Under the pieces are notes generated by a model. It did not search any database. It was not told the DNA's origin and saw only the letters and a program-made list of their open reading frames with translations. Made by a program: the position numbers and the translations under genes. Positions 47,241 through 58,620 of a DNA stretch of 64,000 nt are shown one piece after another. The DNA is from Nymphaea colorata (lineage: Eukaryota; Streptophyta; Magnoliopsida; Nymphaeales; Nymphaeaceae), in assembly GCF_008831285.2 (NCBI RefSeq), contig NC_045141.1, forward strand, positions 8,049,353 to 8,113,352. The letters are read 5' to 3'. The first letter of the stretch is position 1, and the number at the start of each line of letters is the position of its first letter.

Positions 47241-48886
47241 TTTATTTGTAACAAGTACTTTTTTTGGGTGGTTAATTTAATCCGTGGATCATACCAATCA
47301 AATTGCTTCTATTTGATTTTCATGGAAACAAAACAAGCGATCTTTATATAGATCCACCCTGATCGAGATATACTATTTTTCGCCAAAGAAAGATTGATTG
47401 AATCTTCAAATCAATTCAATAATTCGGAGCAGGGATGGGGAAAGCTTGAACCCAATTCCTACAGTGATGGATATATCTCCTTCTTCTAATGGCATACAAT
47501 GATAACTTTTCCTTCCATTTTTTGTTACCGTATAACTGCCATAGTCAGAACTAATTTTTGATGGTCAGTACAGCACTAATTTTTGATGGTCAGTACTAAT
47601 GGCATTTAATTTTTTGTCAAGTGAGTAGTAATGGCATACCAGTCAAGAATTGGGGCCTCACAATCACTAGCCACTGAAGGATCAGAAAAAAAATGGGTCC
47701 AGATCTCCTGAAGGAATTGTTTGATTTACCCATGGTCAGTTTGATTCATTACTAGAGTTCGAATTCATTGGCAAGGGTGTTCCCATCAAGACGGCACTAA
47801 CTCAAGTTAAGGAGAGGGCGCAGGATGCAACCGTTACACGTTGCAGCCTCCTCTTGAGCTCCCCGGCTAAACAGACGAGAGTTACAAATCCCTCCACCGA
47901 GTGTCTCTTCAGCCGTTCACCTCCACTCGCACCATCATCAGCCATCATTGAGGAGTTAAGGTACGTATTCAATTTCCTTAGCTAGGGAGACCCTTCTCAA
48001 ATCTCTTAGCCTCTTCAACTCTCATAACTGACCCTTTCCACTTCATGCAAGCCTTAATCAACCTCCACCTCATGCTTACTCCTCCGCCTCGTCATTACTA
48101 GCCTTCACCCATCATTAGTGAATCACTCCCCTCACATGTCTCATGACTTAAACCCCATAGCGTAACTGATCCTAATCATTAGTGTGATCTTCTCTCGTGT
48201 AACTCTCCACCCTCTCTCGCACAACCCTTCACCTATCTCTAAGTCATAACCGACCCTCTTAGCAATTAACCTCCATCTCACGTCTAGACCAAGCCCACTC
48301 CACTACCGAACCACTTCCAACTGGACCTAATCCGCTTCACCTAAGCTGAGCCTACCTAAACCTATACCAAGCTCACCTCCTTGTTCCGAGCTCGGCTTGT
48401 CCCCTTGGAGTCTAAGTAGTTAGGTTCCCTCTCCAAGGATTAGTCGTGTGCATCTCAGTTCACCACCTCCACTTCATTGGACAACCTCTTCTTGCGGCCT
48501 CCATTGCTGCACTCTTCCACCAAGCATAGTCATAAGCACCAAGGTGACCTCGGCCAGGCTGGCAGAGCCTCTGCCTCTGTCCGGGCACTCCTCCATCACG
48601 CTGCTGTCTCTCTGTCTGGTGACTCCTCCATCACGCTGCTGTCTCTCTTGTATCGCTCACGTTTGTACAAGCCTTGATCCCCTTAGTGTTGTAGTAGGAA
48701 TTAAACCGTGGGTCTGGGAAAACACTTAGCCAGGGTACTATTAAGCTGGGGTTGCTGTCCGGTGGGGATAAAATTTGTAAATATAATTTACTTAAGTTTG
48801 GACTTTAGGCTCCCGCGAGTTGATTATGGACTTGGGATCTATTCTCGGGCATAGAAATCGCTAGCTAGGTCTAGGTTCCCACCAGT

Positions 48887-48900
48887 TGGTATTAGAGTGC
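48887..48900 (+). promoter_or_regulatory. Primer binding site of the 12.4-kb element
   Basis: TGGTATTAGAGTGC, two bases after the LTR; a variant of the tRNA-iMet site TGGTATCAGAGC. Confidence 0.85.
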
Positions 48901-49755
48901 ACTTGCGGCAGCCAGTGGTGGATTTCAGTTGGGTTTTCGAATTGTAGAAGAGGATTTTTCAGTTTGGCAGCAGGTTATGTCAGATTTCAGTTGAGTTTAG
49001 GAAGTATACACTTGGATTTCATAGCAGGTTGTGTTAGAATAGCAGCTGTCTGAAGAAAAGTGAGAACAATTCAGACCAATCAAACAAGCAAATCAGGCAA
49101 GTTTCGGGTGATCTGTGAGTGACCTCCCTACCCACCTGTTTGTAAATATTTCGGACACATTCTGTCCAAATGTAGTGAGAAACGGAGTTCATTTGGCACA
49201 GCAAATGTCAAATTACATATTCAGCAGCCAGTGTATTACAGTTTCTGAAAGACCAGAAACTATGCCAGATTCCGGTGGCCGGCGCTGTCACCTCTGTCAT
49301 CAGAATTGGTTGAATTTAGGCTTTCTGGAAGCATATACTTCTCATCTATCTCCAGTTAAAATTTCTGATTTTTTGGAGTTACGGTTGAAAAGTTATGATT
49401 TTTTGAGTGGACACCTGCTCACTAGAAGTTTCCTGCGCGGCTGAAGAACGAGCGACGAGCTTGACTACCGAGGTCCAGGCATGACTTTCTATGCAGATCA
49501 TCTTATATTGGTGAGGAATTAGAAACTGAACTTGGTGCCATTGGATTCCCTAGCGTGTCTAGTATTTTTCAGTCAAGTTTCATGATTTTTAGAGTTCTGG
49601 ACATGAAGTTATTGAATTTACAAGCCGCGCTGGTTTTCTAAAGAATTTCTGGCGACCAGCACAATAACAATGGTTTCCTCTTTAGTCGTTAGCGGTAGCA
49701 GCAGTTCGTTGATTGTTTGATCAGTCATGCTGCAGGACTAAGAGCAGAATTTTCA
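48901..49755 (+). other. Untranslated leader of the 12.4-kb element
   Basis: No conserved domain. The open stretch 49115-49444 has no recognisable product and lies where gypsy leaders carry packaging sequence. Confidence 0.6.
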
Positions 49756-51240
49756 ATGGGGAAGAAAGCCAAACCCACTGTCCATGATTCTCCCGAGCAA
49801 GAAGTTGAGACTTCCAGCCGAGAAGAACAAGTCGAATCAAACTTACTCGATATGGAAACCTTACACCAAGGCCGAGTGAATTCCCTTGAGTCCAACACGA
49901 ACCAAATGCGTCATGAACTACATGAGTACAAGAAGTCCCTTAGTAAACTTGATGAATGAGACCTGATGAAGCAGATGATGAACTCCTTCATTGCTGGCCA
50001 AAACACTTTGATGAAAGGAATAGAACAATTTCACCGAACCACACAAGGCCCCCCTCCGAATCAAGACAAAGGCAAGCCAAGGCGCCAATGAACAACCAGT
50101 TTGTCCCACTTTTTTCCGGCAGTTTTAACCAATTTGAGCATTTCGGACATAATGGCACCAGCCAACCCGAAGGCCAAGGAAGCAAGGGACACCAACAAGG
50201 GCCTGAGTTCCATTTTAGGTTCGGCTCCAGCAGCCAGCAACAAGCGCCCCAAAACCAGCAATTTAGTAAGAACCAGGGCATTGTGTTATTGTGTTTGTTG
50301 ATGGAGAACCCTTTAGAGGCAGACGCAACCAAACTCAGCCAAGAAGAAGAACCCCAGCCATTAAGATTGATTTTCCACATTTTATAGGGGTAGATACCAA
50401 GGATTGGCTCTTCAAGGTAGAAGAATATTTTGATTGTCATAGTGTGCCTGAAAACGAATGGGTTACAACTGCAATCCTCAACTTCAACGGAGAAGCTAAG
50501 AAGTGGTATCGATGGTTCAAACGCCATCAACCAAATATCACTTGGGAGAATTTTAGTGAGGGTTTACAAACACGATTCGAAGATTCAACATACACAGACT
50601 TTGACATAGAGCTCAAAGTTTTGGTACAAACATCCTCAGTTCAAGAGTACCAAAGCAAATCCGAAAGTCTTTCATATATGGTTGATTGGACCACAAAGTC
50701 ACTAATCGGTGCCTACATTGGTGGCCTCAAAAAGGAGGTCAAGATAGTTGTACAATGAAGAAAATGCACCGATTTGGTAGAATGTTCCACCAAAGCTCGA
50801 GTAGTAGAAGAGAGAAATAGATGCAAGAATGCTCTAAGGAAACATTGCAAAGGCAACGAGCCAAGCAAATACAAAGGGCTACCCCCAAGAAAGCCTATGC
50901 CCTACAAACCTGAAGATAAAAAACCCCTCTATAGAGACAGAGTGCCTACCACTTATATAACTAGGCAAGAGAGGGAACAAGTGATAAAAAACATTCAATG
51001 CTTCAACTGTAAGGAACCATGGAGTCGTACACACAAGTGCAAAAATCTTCAAGTTTTTGAAGTCATTGATGAAAGCGATGAAGAAGAAGAAGAGCCTAGC
51101 CAAGACACAGATCCACCTAGTCCGAATGAGGCCAAGCCTAATACAAGTGCATCTGAGACTATTGAAGGGACATGTCACGCCTTGGCAGACCCAAAAAGAC
51201 CAAATGCCATGAGAGTTGTTCGTAAGATTGGAAAGCATAA
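49756..51240 (+). pseudogene. Gag of the 12.4-kb element
   Basis: ATG 49756 starts MGKKAKPTVHDSPEQEVETS; TGA at 49957-49959 and another stop near 50090 break the N-terminal coiled-coil part. 50291-50758 is the Gag core (IDFPHFIGVDTKDWLFKVEE, then FNGEAKKWYRWF and W-x-F-x-x-x-L-x-TRF). After a shift near 50760, 50774 onward has [14 protein letters not shown], the zinc-knuckle variant common in plant chromoviruses (usually CFxCGExWSPGHxC), then an acidic linker. Confidence 0.88.
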
Positions 51241-51547
51241 AGTAGTAGCACTCCTAGACTCTGGTGCTACACACAATTTCGTTAGTGAAGAGGCAGCTCA
51301 AGCAGTTGGGTGCCCACTAGAAGAACAACAGCCAACCTCAGTCATGGTAGGAGATGGGTCCAAACTCGTATGCACAAAAAAGTGTAAAGGTGTCCAGCTA
51401 TGCATGCAAAAGGTGCCATTCGTTTTTGATCTTTTAGTACTCCCCATCAGTGGTGTCGATGTGGTATTGCGGGTACTATGGCTAGAGACTCTAGGGGACA
51501 TCTCTTGGAATTTCAAAGACATGAATATGACCATAGAATCATCATGA
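51241..51547 (+). pseudogene. Aspartic protease of the 12.4-kb element
   Basis: [18 protein letters not shown] (active-site DSG at about 51256-51264) and a [16 protein letters not shown] end (family usually GxDVVLGxxWL). The frame closes at 51547; the RT frame overlaps in another register. Confidence 0.9.
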
Positions 51548-52240
51548 ATCAGGGCACCGAACCTGTCAATGTTCGGCCATATCGTTATGGTTATCACCAA
51601 AAAGCAGAAATTGAAAGATTGGTTAAGGAGATGATAGAAGGTGGTATCATATGCCCTAGCTGCAGTCCTTTCTCCTCGCCAGTCCTATTAGTTAAAAAGA
51701 AAGATAACACATGGTGCTTCTAAGTGGACTATAGAGCACTAAATGAGGCAACCATGAAGGATCAGCACACAATAACGGTAATCGACAAACTTCTAGATGA
51801 GTTAACCAGTGCCTCTATGTTTTCCAAAATAGACATACGGGCAGGCTACCACCAGATTAGAATGCACGATGAAGACATTCCAAAAACAACTTTTAGAACT
51901 CATGATGGACACCATGAGTTCTTAGTGATGCCTTTTGGGTTAACCATTGCTCCCACCACATTCCAGAGGTGCATGAATGATGTTTTCAGGTGGTGTCTTA
52001 AAAACTTCATCTTGGTATTCTTTGATGACATTCTCGTATATAGCGAGTCAATAGAGCAACACGATGCCCATTTGGCCACGACCTTACAAATCCTAAGGGA
52101 ACACCATCTTTATGCTAAGAGATCGAAATGCAGTTTCTGCCAACCCTCCATACGATGCCTTGGGCACATAGTGTCAACAGAAGGGGTGAAAGCGGACCCC
52201 GAAAAGTTAGAGGCCATGAACAACTGACCTTTGCCAAAAG
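51540..52240 (+). pseudogene. Reverse transcriptase of the 12.4-kb element
   Basis: [20 protein letters not shown], then [14 protein letters not shown], then a TAA at 51721-51723 inside the conserved FCVDYRALN block, then FSKIDIRAGYHQIRM, FRTHDGHHEFLVMPFGLT and FFDD (52018-52029; the catalytic YxDD position with both aspartates kept). A TGA at 52225-52227 precedes the connection. Otherwise a well-preserved palm. Confidence 0.92.
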
Positions 52241-52870
52241 ATTTAAGGAGTCTCCATGTATTTCTTGGGTTAACCAGCTATTATAGAAGATTCATTCAAG
52301 GCTACGGATTCATAGCCGCGCCATTAACCCAAATGACTAAGAAAGGAGCATTTGTTTGGTCAGACAAAGCAAGAGAGGCATTTGAGAAATTGAAGTCGGC
52401 ACTCTTGACAGCACTTGTTCTCACCTTGCCCGATTTTAGGAAACCTTTCACTATTGAAATGGATGCTTGTGACATTGCCATAGGAGCTGTCCTCAGCCAG
52501 GAAAATCACCCTATAGCATATATGTCGAAGGCTCTCACCAGCCGAGCCAAACCCTTATCGACATATGAAAAAGAGCTTCTTGTGATTGTGTTCACAGTAG
52601 AGAAATGGCGGCCATATCTGATAGGCTGAAAGTTTATTGTGAAGATAGATCAGAACAGCCTCAAATATATGCTCAAATAACGAGTTTCAACACCAACCCA
52701 GAAAAGGTGGTTGGCTAAACTCCTCGGTTACGATTTTAAAATTGAGTACAAGAGAGGGACAGATAACACAATGGCTGATTCACTATCTAGATTAGGCGAG
52801 CAGTTTTTGATGCTTTCCATCATAGGGACTGATTTAGGGAAAAGAATAGCTGATGAACAACAAGAGGACG
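52228..52870 (+). pseudogene. RNase H of the 12.4-kb element
   Basis: FLGLTSYYRRFIQGY connection, then TIEMDACDIAIGAVL (the first catalytic Asp position), STYEKELLVIVFTVEKWRPYL, a TGA at about 52627, and later YKRGTDNTMADSLSR with the C-terminal aspartates. Confidence 0.88.
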
Positions 52871-52939
52871 ATGGGTAAAGGCTCATCAAAACCTTCGTCA
52901 CCCAGAATCTGGGGTCTATTCCCCACTATACCATCATAG

Positions 52940-53650
52940 GCCGCATAGTGGTCCCACCTAAATCGGCCTTAAAGCAAGAATTACTACAACACTTTCATTC
53001 CACTCCATCAGCAGGCCATGAAGGAGTAGTCAAAACACCCCACCAAGTGAAAGCTCAGTTTTGGTGGACCGGAATGAAGGCAGACGTGAGGAATTATGTT
53101 AAATAGTGTCAGATTTGCCAATGTGAAAAGTATGAGGGAATTAAGCCTCTGGGCCATCTAAATCCCTTACCAGTGCCATAAAAGCCATGGACCAATGTCA
53201 CCATGGATTTTATAGATGCCCTTCCACGATCAGAAAACAAGGAAGCCATACTCGTGGTGGTCGACAGGCTATCAAAATATAGCCACTTCGTTCCCTTGCC
53301 AAAGAAATATCATGGATAGATGGTGGCTACTAAGTACCAAGATCACCAAGGGAAACTACATGACATGCCTCAGACAATAATAGCCTATGGAAGAGATTCA
53401 ATCTTCATGAGTGAATTTTGGAGAGAATATATGAAGCAGAGGGGGACAACAATCAAATTCAGTACTGCCCACCATCCTCAGACCGATGGGCAAAGTGAAG
53501 TGGTCAACCGTTCTTTAGAAATGTATCTCTGTTGCTTTGCAGGAGAAAGGCCCAACTCTTGGGTAAAGTATCTATCATGGGCCGAATGGTCTTACAATAC
53601 AAGTTGGCACTTGTCTACTCAGACCACTCCATATGAAGCTCTCTACTAAA
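52940..53650 (+). pseudogene. Integrase of the 12.4-kb element
   Basis: Zinc region HFHSTPSAGHEGVVKT with QFWWTGMKADVRNYV and CQICQCEK (HHCC). Stops occur at about 53104, 53179 and 53317. The core contains MDFIDALPRSENKEAILVVV (first Asp), AYGRDSIFMSEFW (second, usual SDRD altered to YGRD) and HHPQTDGQSEVVNRSLE (Glu). 53320-53649 is open. Confidence 0.9.
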
Positions 53651-54233
53651 TTCCCCTCCAGCAATTCTAAAATATGAAGTAGGCACGGCACAAGAAGAAA
53701 AGGTTGATTGTGAGCTGTGCACAAGGGAAGAGGTGCTAGCGTCACTCAAGCAGAATATCATCAAAACCCAAAATTGAATGAAACAGACATATGACAAGGG
53801 CAGGAAGGATTGTGAATTTATGGTAGGAGACTACGTATGGCTCAATAGATTACCAATGAGGCAGAAGTCCCACCTAGGGCAGCCTTACTCTAAGCTCTTA
53901 CCAAGGTTTTTTGGGCCATTCCCAGTGCCAAAAAGATTGGGAATGCAGCTTACAGATTAGGTTTCCCACAAACAGCCTTAGTCCAAGCAGTCTTTCATGT
54001 TACTCGGTTGAAACCACACTTTGGTGAAGTGCCAAGGCAGTTTGAACAAATTTCGAGCCAACAACAACCAACACCATACCGAATTATTAAAGAAAGACAT
54101 GTTCTTTGGAATGGTTGATTGTGTCATGAAGTCATGGTTGAATGGGAAGGGCCAGACAACAGCACTTCGTGGGAAGAATTTGAGCAAATAGTTAATCATT
54201 TTCCCACTGCACGAGCTTGGGCACAAGCTCGAG
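53651..54233 (+). pseudogene. Integrase C-terminal and chromodomain-like end of the 12.4-kb element
   Basis: KGRKDCEFMVGDYVWLNRL is the GPF/Y-type region (cf. F-x-GDxVxLKL; GPFPV follows), then FHVTRLKPHFGEVP. The last part, MVEWEGPDNSTSWEEFEQI, has the VxWEGxxxxxxSWE signature of a chromodomain. Shifts and a stop (about 54115) separate the pieces. Confidence 0.82.
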
Positions 54234-54249
54234 GTAAGGAGCGAGGATC
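54234..54249 (+). promoter_or_regulatory. Polypurine tract of the 12.4-kb element
   Basis: GGTAAGGAGCGAGGATC abuts the 3' LTR; purine-rich with two pyrimidine breaks. Confidence 0.6.
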
Positions 54250-56277
54250 TGATGCAGACCTTCCTACAGGGAGGCCAAGCACCAGGGCCAGCATGCCAAG
54301 TGAGGCCAAGAGAGCTGAGCGCCTTCGGCCAGGCTTGTGGCTAGCATAATGGAAAGTGTAGATGGGCTAAAGGAGGCTAATGCAAAACATGAATTTGATG
54401 CAGCGGGCGGTGTGGGCGGAGCATCATCAGCGGAGTGCGGGAAGCGGGCTGAAGACTTCAAGGCTGAGTAGTCACGGGAACTAGACGTAGATCCGGCTAT
54501 AGCGAGTTTGAACCCTGAGTCTAGTCCTCACCCGGTCCACGCGTGGCAACCCTAAGGCCGAACTTAGGCAGGTTATATGGCTGAACTGGCGATAGAGAAG
54601 CCAAACACACTGAACTTCTGAGACATCTTGTCTCAATTTCCCTTTCATGCATTTGCTTATAGTCGAGTCCTTTATTTCAGCAAATGTCCCGGTTCATGTG
54701 TTAGAACCAGTTTTATTTCAAGTACTTAAACTCTTTTGTAAGTCTTTTTTCAGTATGCAATCAAGAATTAGAAGTTGAGTTTTTCGTGTGAATTGGCTCT
54801 TGCCTCTCTCTTTCTCTCTCTGATTTCAGGCCACCGGAAATCCTCTTAGAGCGTCTTCATCCTACACACAAATTCCCCGACCGAATGACCATCTCTCACG
54901 GTGCAACTTCTTCATCCCTGGAAGAAGTTGGAGGCTGGAGAACTATCTCGGGAAGGCTTGATGGAAATCGACTCGTGGCTCTAGTCGACTAGTAATCAAG
55001 CAATGACTCCGGTTGCTAGATTAAGGGAGGAACCAAATTCATCTCCTGGTTCCTTCCACCTCGAGCACAGCTTAAGACAGGCTATCGGCCCTACTAAGCT
55101 TCTTAATCTCTGTAAAAATCAGAGAAAGAGACGCCAGAAAGATAGATTGCAGCCTAGTCTATCGGACTGATTGTCAAGGTGAGAATCCGAAGGTTCATCG
55201 GAATCCATTGGTAGAAGGCCAATCGCATTTCTGTGAATTCGACAGTGAATCAACCTGAGAATTCTGTCCTGGGAAGCAGCAAGTCACTATGCATCAATTC
55301 GAGAATTGCTGTTTAGAAAGGAGATGGATTTTCCGCAATACCCGACCATTAATCAACAACATCGCTCGCTCGGCTTGGCGGAAACCAAGCAGTGCCTGGG
55401 CGGAAGTTATAGCCAAAATCTGAAGCAACCAAGGGTGAATTTCACTCTCTCATTCACCCCAGCATAATCGCCCAGATCTTAGCAACATCCCCACCAAGTT
55501 TCAGGCGAATCTGACTAACCATCGCGAAGAACTCGCTCCCGGTCAGAAATCTGTGTGATACCGCCGGTGTAACCAATTGCTGTTACTTTTCTGATCAGTT
55601 TTCGGTCCAGCCCGATCATTTCAGTGGATTCCCAATTTGCCCATGGTCAGTTTGATTCATTACTAGAGTTCTAATTAATTGAGAAGGGTATTCCCATCAA
55701 GAGGGCACTAAATCGAGTTAAGGAGAGGGTGCAGGGTGCAACCGTTACACATCTCAGCCTCCTCTAGAGCTCCCCGTCTTAAAAGACGAGAGTTACAAAT
55801 CCCTCCACCGAGTGTCTCTTCAGCCGTTCACCTCCACTCGCACCATCATCAGCCATCATTGAGGAGTTAAGGTATGTATTCAATTTCCTTAGCTAGGGAG
55901 ACCCTTCTGAAATCTCTTAGCCTCTTCACCTCTCATAACCGACCCTTTCCACTTCACGCAAGCCTTAATCAACCTCCACCTCATGCTGACTCCTCCTCCT
56001 CGTCATTACTAGCCTTCACCCATCATTAGTGAATCACTCCCCTCGCATGTCTCATGACTTAAACCCCTTAGCTTAACTGATCCTAAACCGTGGGTCTGGG
56101 AAAACAAACTTGTATCTTTTACCCAGGGTACTATTAAGCTGGGGTTGCTATCTGGTGGGGATATAATTTGTTAATATAATTTGCTTAAGTTTGGACTTTA
56201 GGCTCCGGTGAGTTGATTCTGGACTTGGGATCTATTCTCAGGCGTAGAAATCGCTAGCCGGATTTAGGATCCCACCA
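54250..56277 (+). repeat. 3' LTR of the 12.4-kb element
   Basis: 2028 bp, no organelle insertion, with about 0.5 kb missing relative to the 5' LTR (5' copy 48170-48690). The internal deletion is flanked by CCTAA/TTAAACC-type short similarity. Confidence 0.93.
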
Positions 56278-56282
56278 TGCAA

Positions 56283-57140
56283 CAAGTTCTAAATTTGAAA
56301 TTATACTGGATATGGATCTAAATTTGATCTGTCAACCTAAAAGATCGAAAAGCCCCCCACTACATTCAACTGACATTCTCCAAAATCAAATAAATCCCCT
56401 TGATCTCCTTGCCCTTATGTGTCATTTGGAGTTATTTTATGAGCATCCCAGGAATCTTGGTTCATTACACAATAGAGAGATGCAAAAAAACAGTCCACCA
56501 CATTCCTTTTCGAACACCTTATACCTTGCTTACAAACTTTTCGAGAAAGAGATTCCATTGTACAAATCACTCTTGCTTTTAGATGGGAGCTGGGAATTTG
56601 GTGCATTGAGATTTGGATAGGAAACCTTTTAAATTTTACGATGCAGTGATCTGGTCGAGCTTCTGATTTTTACTAATGCTACTCCATGCCGCACCTTATT
56701 TCTTTTATGTCTATCTATTTATTGCCACAACCATGAGATCCCATGTACGTGCCATTTATCGATTCCAATGACATATGAAGCATATGTCAATCGATAATCT
56801 GTCAATCATTCACTACCCAAACTTCAATTTTAATTCAAATTCCAAAATCATTAGGCATTTGGTAAGAAACATTTTGTGCTCTTCGAACACATTTTCTTGA
56901 AACACATGTTCTGTTCTCCTTTTGAGAAGAATGATCCAGTTACAGTTATCGTTCCTAAATTAAGCAATCAAATGCTAGATGTAAGTAATTAGATCATATT
57001 TCCTAAACAAAAGCATAGCATTCTTGACACACATGTTCTAAAAATGTTTTGTGTTCCAAGTGCATAATATTCTCTTTTAGTAGTCTACTTAGACATAATA
57101 TCAGATATTACTTAACCAATTCACCTTCTCTCATGGCATC
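56283..57140. other. Non-coding DNA between the retroelement and subtilase 3' exons
   Basis: No domain recognised; a 102-codon frame at 56312-56620 matches nothing I know. It may be intron or older inserted DNA of the subtilase locus. Confidence 0.45.
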
Positions 57141-57149
57141 TGTTAGGAA

Positions 57150-57243
57150 TTTGGCCCGAACAACTGAATTTCAATGATGTACCATTAAGAGGGAAAGGAT
57201 TGTGCATGGAAGGGCCTAACTACAAAGCATCCAACTGCAACAG
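57150..57243 (+). pseudogene. Subtilase pseudogene, exon after the catalytic Asp
   Basis: FNDVPLRGKGLCMEGPNYKA, then SNCNR, matching the subtilase segment VPxxWKGxCxxGxxFxxSxCNRK that follows the Asp motif. The splice CAACAG|GTTTAA ... CTCAG|GAAG restores NCNRKVIDAWYY in frame (family NRKLIGARYY). The intron is 75 bases. The 5' limit is uncertain. Confidence 0.8.
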
Positions 57244-57318
57244 GTTTAAAATTTATGCTCTAATTTGAAATCACATACCTATAGCCAAAATAGAGCTGAT
57301 GGGCGAACTTCGACTCAG

Positions 57319-57625
57319 GAAGGTGATCGATGCTTGGTATTATAACTCATTTGGGCTGGCAAAAGTCCCCGACTCAAACGGGCCCAGTACGCTGATGAGC
57401 TCACCCAGGGACATAGTGGGGCATGGAAGCCACACCAAGTCGACCACAGCTGGCTAGCACCATCGTGCACAACGTGACCTACTGCGGGCTGGGGCTGGGA
57501 GCGGCCAGGGGTGGGTGGTCGACGAGCCGACTGGCAATCTATAAGGCGTGTTTGGAGGAGGGATGTTTTGGGGTGGACCTGGTCAAGTGGATAGACGATG
57601 CGGTCAAGGACAGGGAGGACATCAT
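57319..57625 (+). pseudogene. Subtilase pseudogene, catalytic His exon
   Basis: KVIDAWYYNSFGL, then SSPRDIVGHGSHT with the catalytic histidine codon at 57422-57424 (family SPRDxxGHGTHT; the following Thr is Ser). One extra base near 57455 creates a TAG, then TIVHNVTYCGLGLGAARGG and RLAIYKACLEEGCFGVDL, DDAVKD resume in another frame, where GTARGGxPxARxAxYKxCW..GC is expected. It ends at EDIIF; the oxyanion Asn and catalytic Ser exons are not in the window. Substrate unknown; the family acts in the apoplast. Confidence 0.85.
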
Positions 57626-57870
57626 CTTTTTAAAATGTATTTTCTGTTTCCCTTGCAATTTCTCGGCCTCAATCATCTTTGCCCAACTCCCTCTCTCGCT
57701 AATATTTCCCAATCGCTTCCACCATTCTTGAGTCTCATGTTCGCTGATCATTGGCTGCTGCAGCGAAAGACCTGGGAGATCGATCGGCATCATCACCTCG
57801 TTGAGAGCGATGGAAAGCCATCACTCGAATGAGGGTTTCACATAACCCGCGGAACAAACGATCGAGGGTT
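57626..57870. other. End of subtilase similarity, no feature
   Basis: The sequence after EDIIF is pyrimidine-rich and unrelated to the family; nothing recognised. Confidence 0.5.
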
Positions 57871-58620
57871 TGTATATATACACATACATATGTGTATAAT
57901 GTTATACAATAAAATATATGTACACATATATACATTTGTATATATTATATGTACATACATGTGAGAACATACAATATGTATGCACTTATGAATATGTAGT
58001 ACAATATGTATATAAAATATATGTATGTTATGTGTATATTATATATATAATACATTGTACCAATGTACATATAGTATGTTACAGTAAAAATATATTATAT
58101 GTACAGGTACATATATATAATATATGTATATATGTTATGTATAGCACTACGTTTTATATATACATACATATGAGTACATACAATATGTATATAAAATATA
58201 TGTATGGTATGTGTATATAATGTAATACATTGTACCAATGTACATATAGTATGTTACAATAAAATATATTATATGTATAGGTACATATATATAATATATG
58301 TATATATGTTATGTATAGTAATACGTTATGTATACATATGTACACACACACACATATATAAATATGAACAATGTATAATACCACATATATGTTATGTATG
58401 CATTGTATGTATTATGTATATTATATTATACATGTGTATACGCATATTACATAACACTATATGTACATAACATATACATTTGTTTGTATATACATTAGCA
58501 TATATGTATATATATTATACGTATGTATAAATATTTATCTATAGATATATAGTGTATATGTATATATATTATATATATGTATAAAGTACAAACTTTATAA
58601 ATATATATGTGTATGTGTAC
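57871..58620. repeat. ATGTATA-rich low-complexity block with a 179-bp tandem duplication
   Basis: About 750 bp of TATGTA/TACATA words. 58001-58179 and 58180-58340 are two near-identical units (start ACAATATGTATATAAAAT, shared CATTGTACCAATGTACATAT palindrome). All frames here are Tyr/Ile/Val/Cys-rich by composition. Confidence 0.85.

Larger units (their letters stand above)
45340..47725. other. 2.4-kb mosaic insertion containing several plastid DNA fragments
   Basis: Bounded by comparison of the two LTRs: the 5' copy departs after CAGTGGATT and returns at ACCCATGGTCAG. Inside are short plastid pieces that are not neighbours in plastid genomes (psbC, cemA, rrn16; listed separately), embedded in DNA I cannot assign. 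Some of that DNA (for example 45640-46200, 46560-47070 and 47280-47450) has organelle-like composition. Interpreted as joined organelle fragments inserted during break repair. Confidence 0.8.
43910..48884 (+). repeat. 5' LTR, interrupted by organelle-derived DNA
   Basis: 43910-45339 and 47726-48884 together match 54250-56277. The two halves flank about 2.39 kb that has no counterpart in the 3' LTR. Confidence 0.93.
43910..56277 (+). mobile_element. 12.4-kb Ty3/gypsy chromovirus-like element with complete ends
   Basis: LTRs at 43910-48884 and 54250-56277 both start TGATGCAGACC and end CCCACCA. The flanking 5-bp duplication is TGCAA (43905-43909 and 56278-56282). Order: 5' LTR, primer site, leader, gag, protease, RT, RNase H, integrase, chromodomain-like end, purine tract, 3' LTR. 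The 5' LTR is inflated by an insertion at about 45340-47725. The 3' LTR lacks about 0.5 kb present in the 5' LTR (48170-48690). Several stops in pol make it defective. It lies inside the subtilase pseudogene. Confidence 0.95.

Noticed and set aside
57918-58470. Frames of 76-100 codons in the ATGTATA block
   Set aside because: Composition-driven Tyr/Ile/Cys/Val runs in tandem-repeat DNA.
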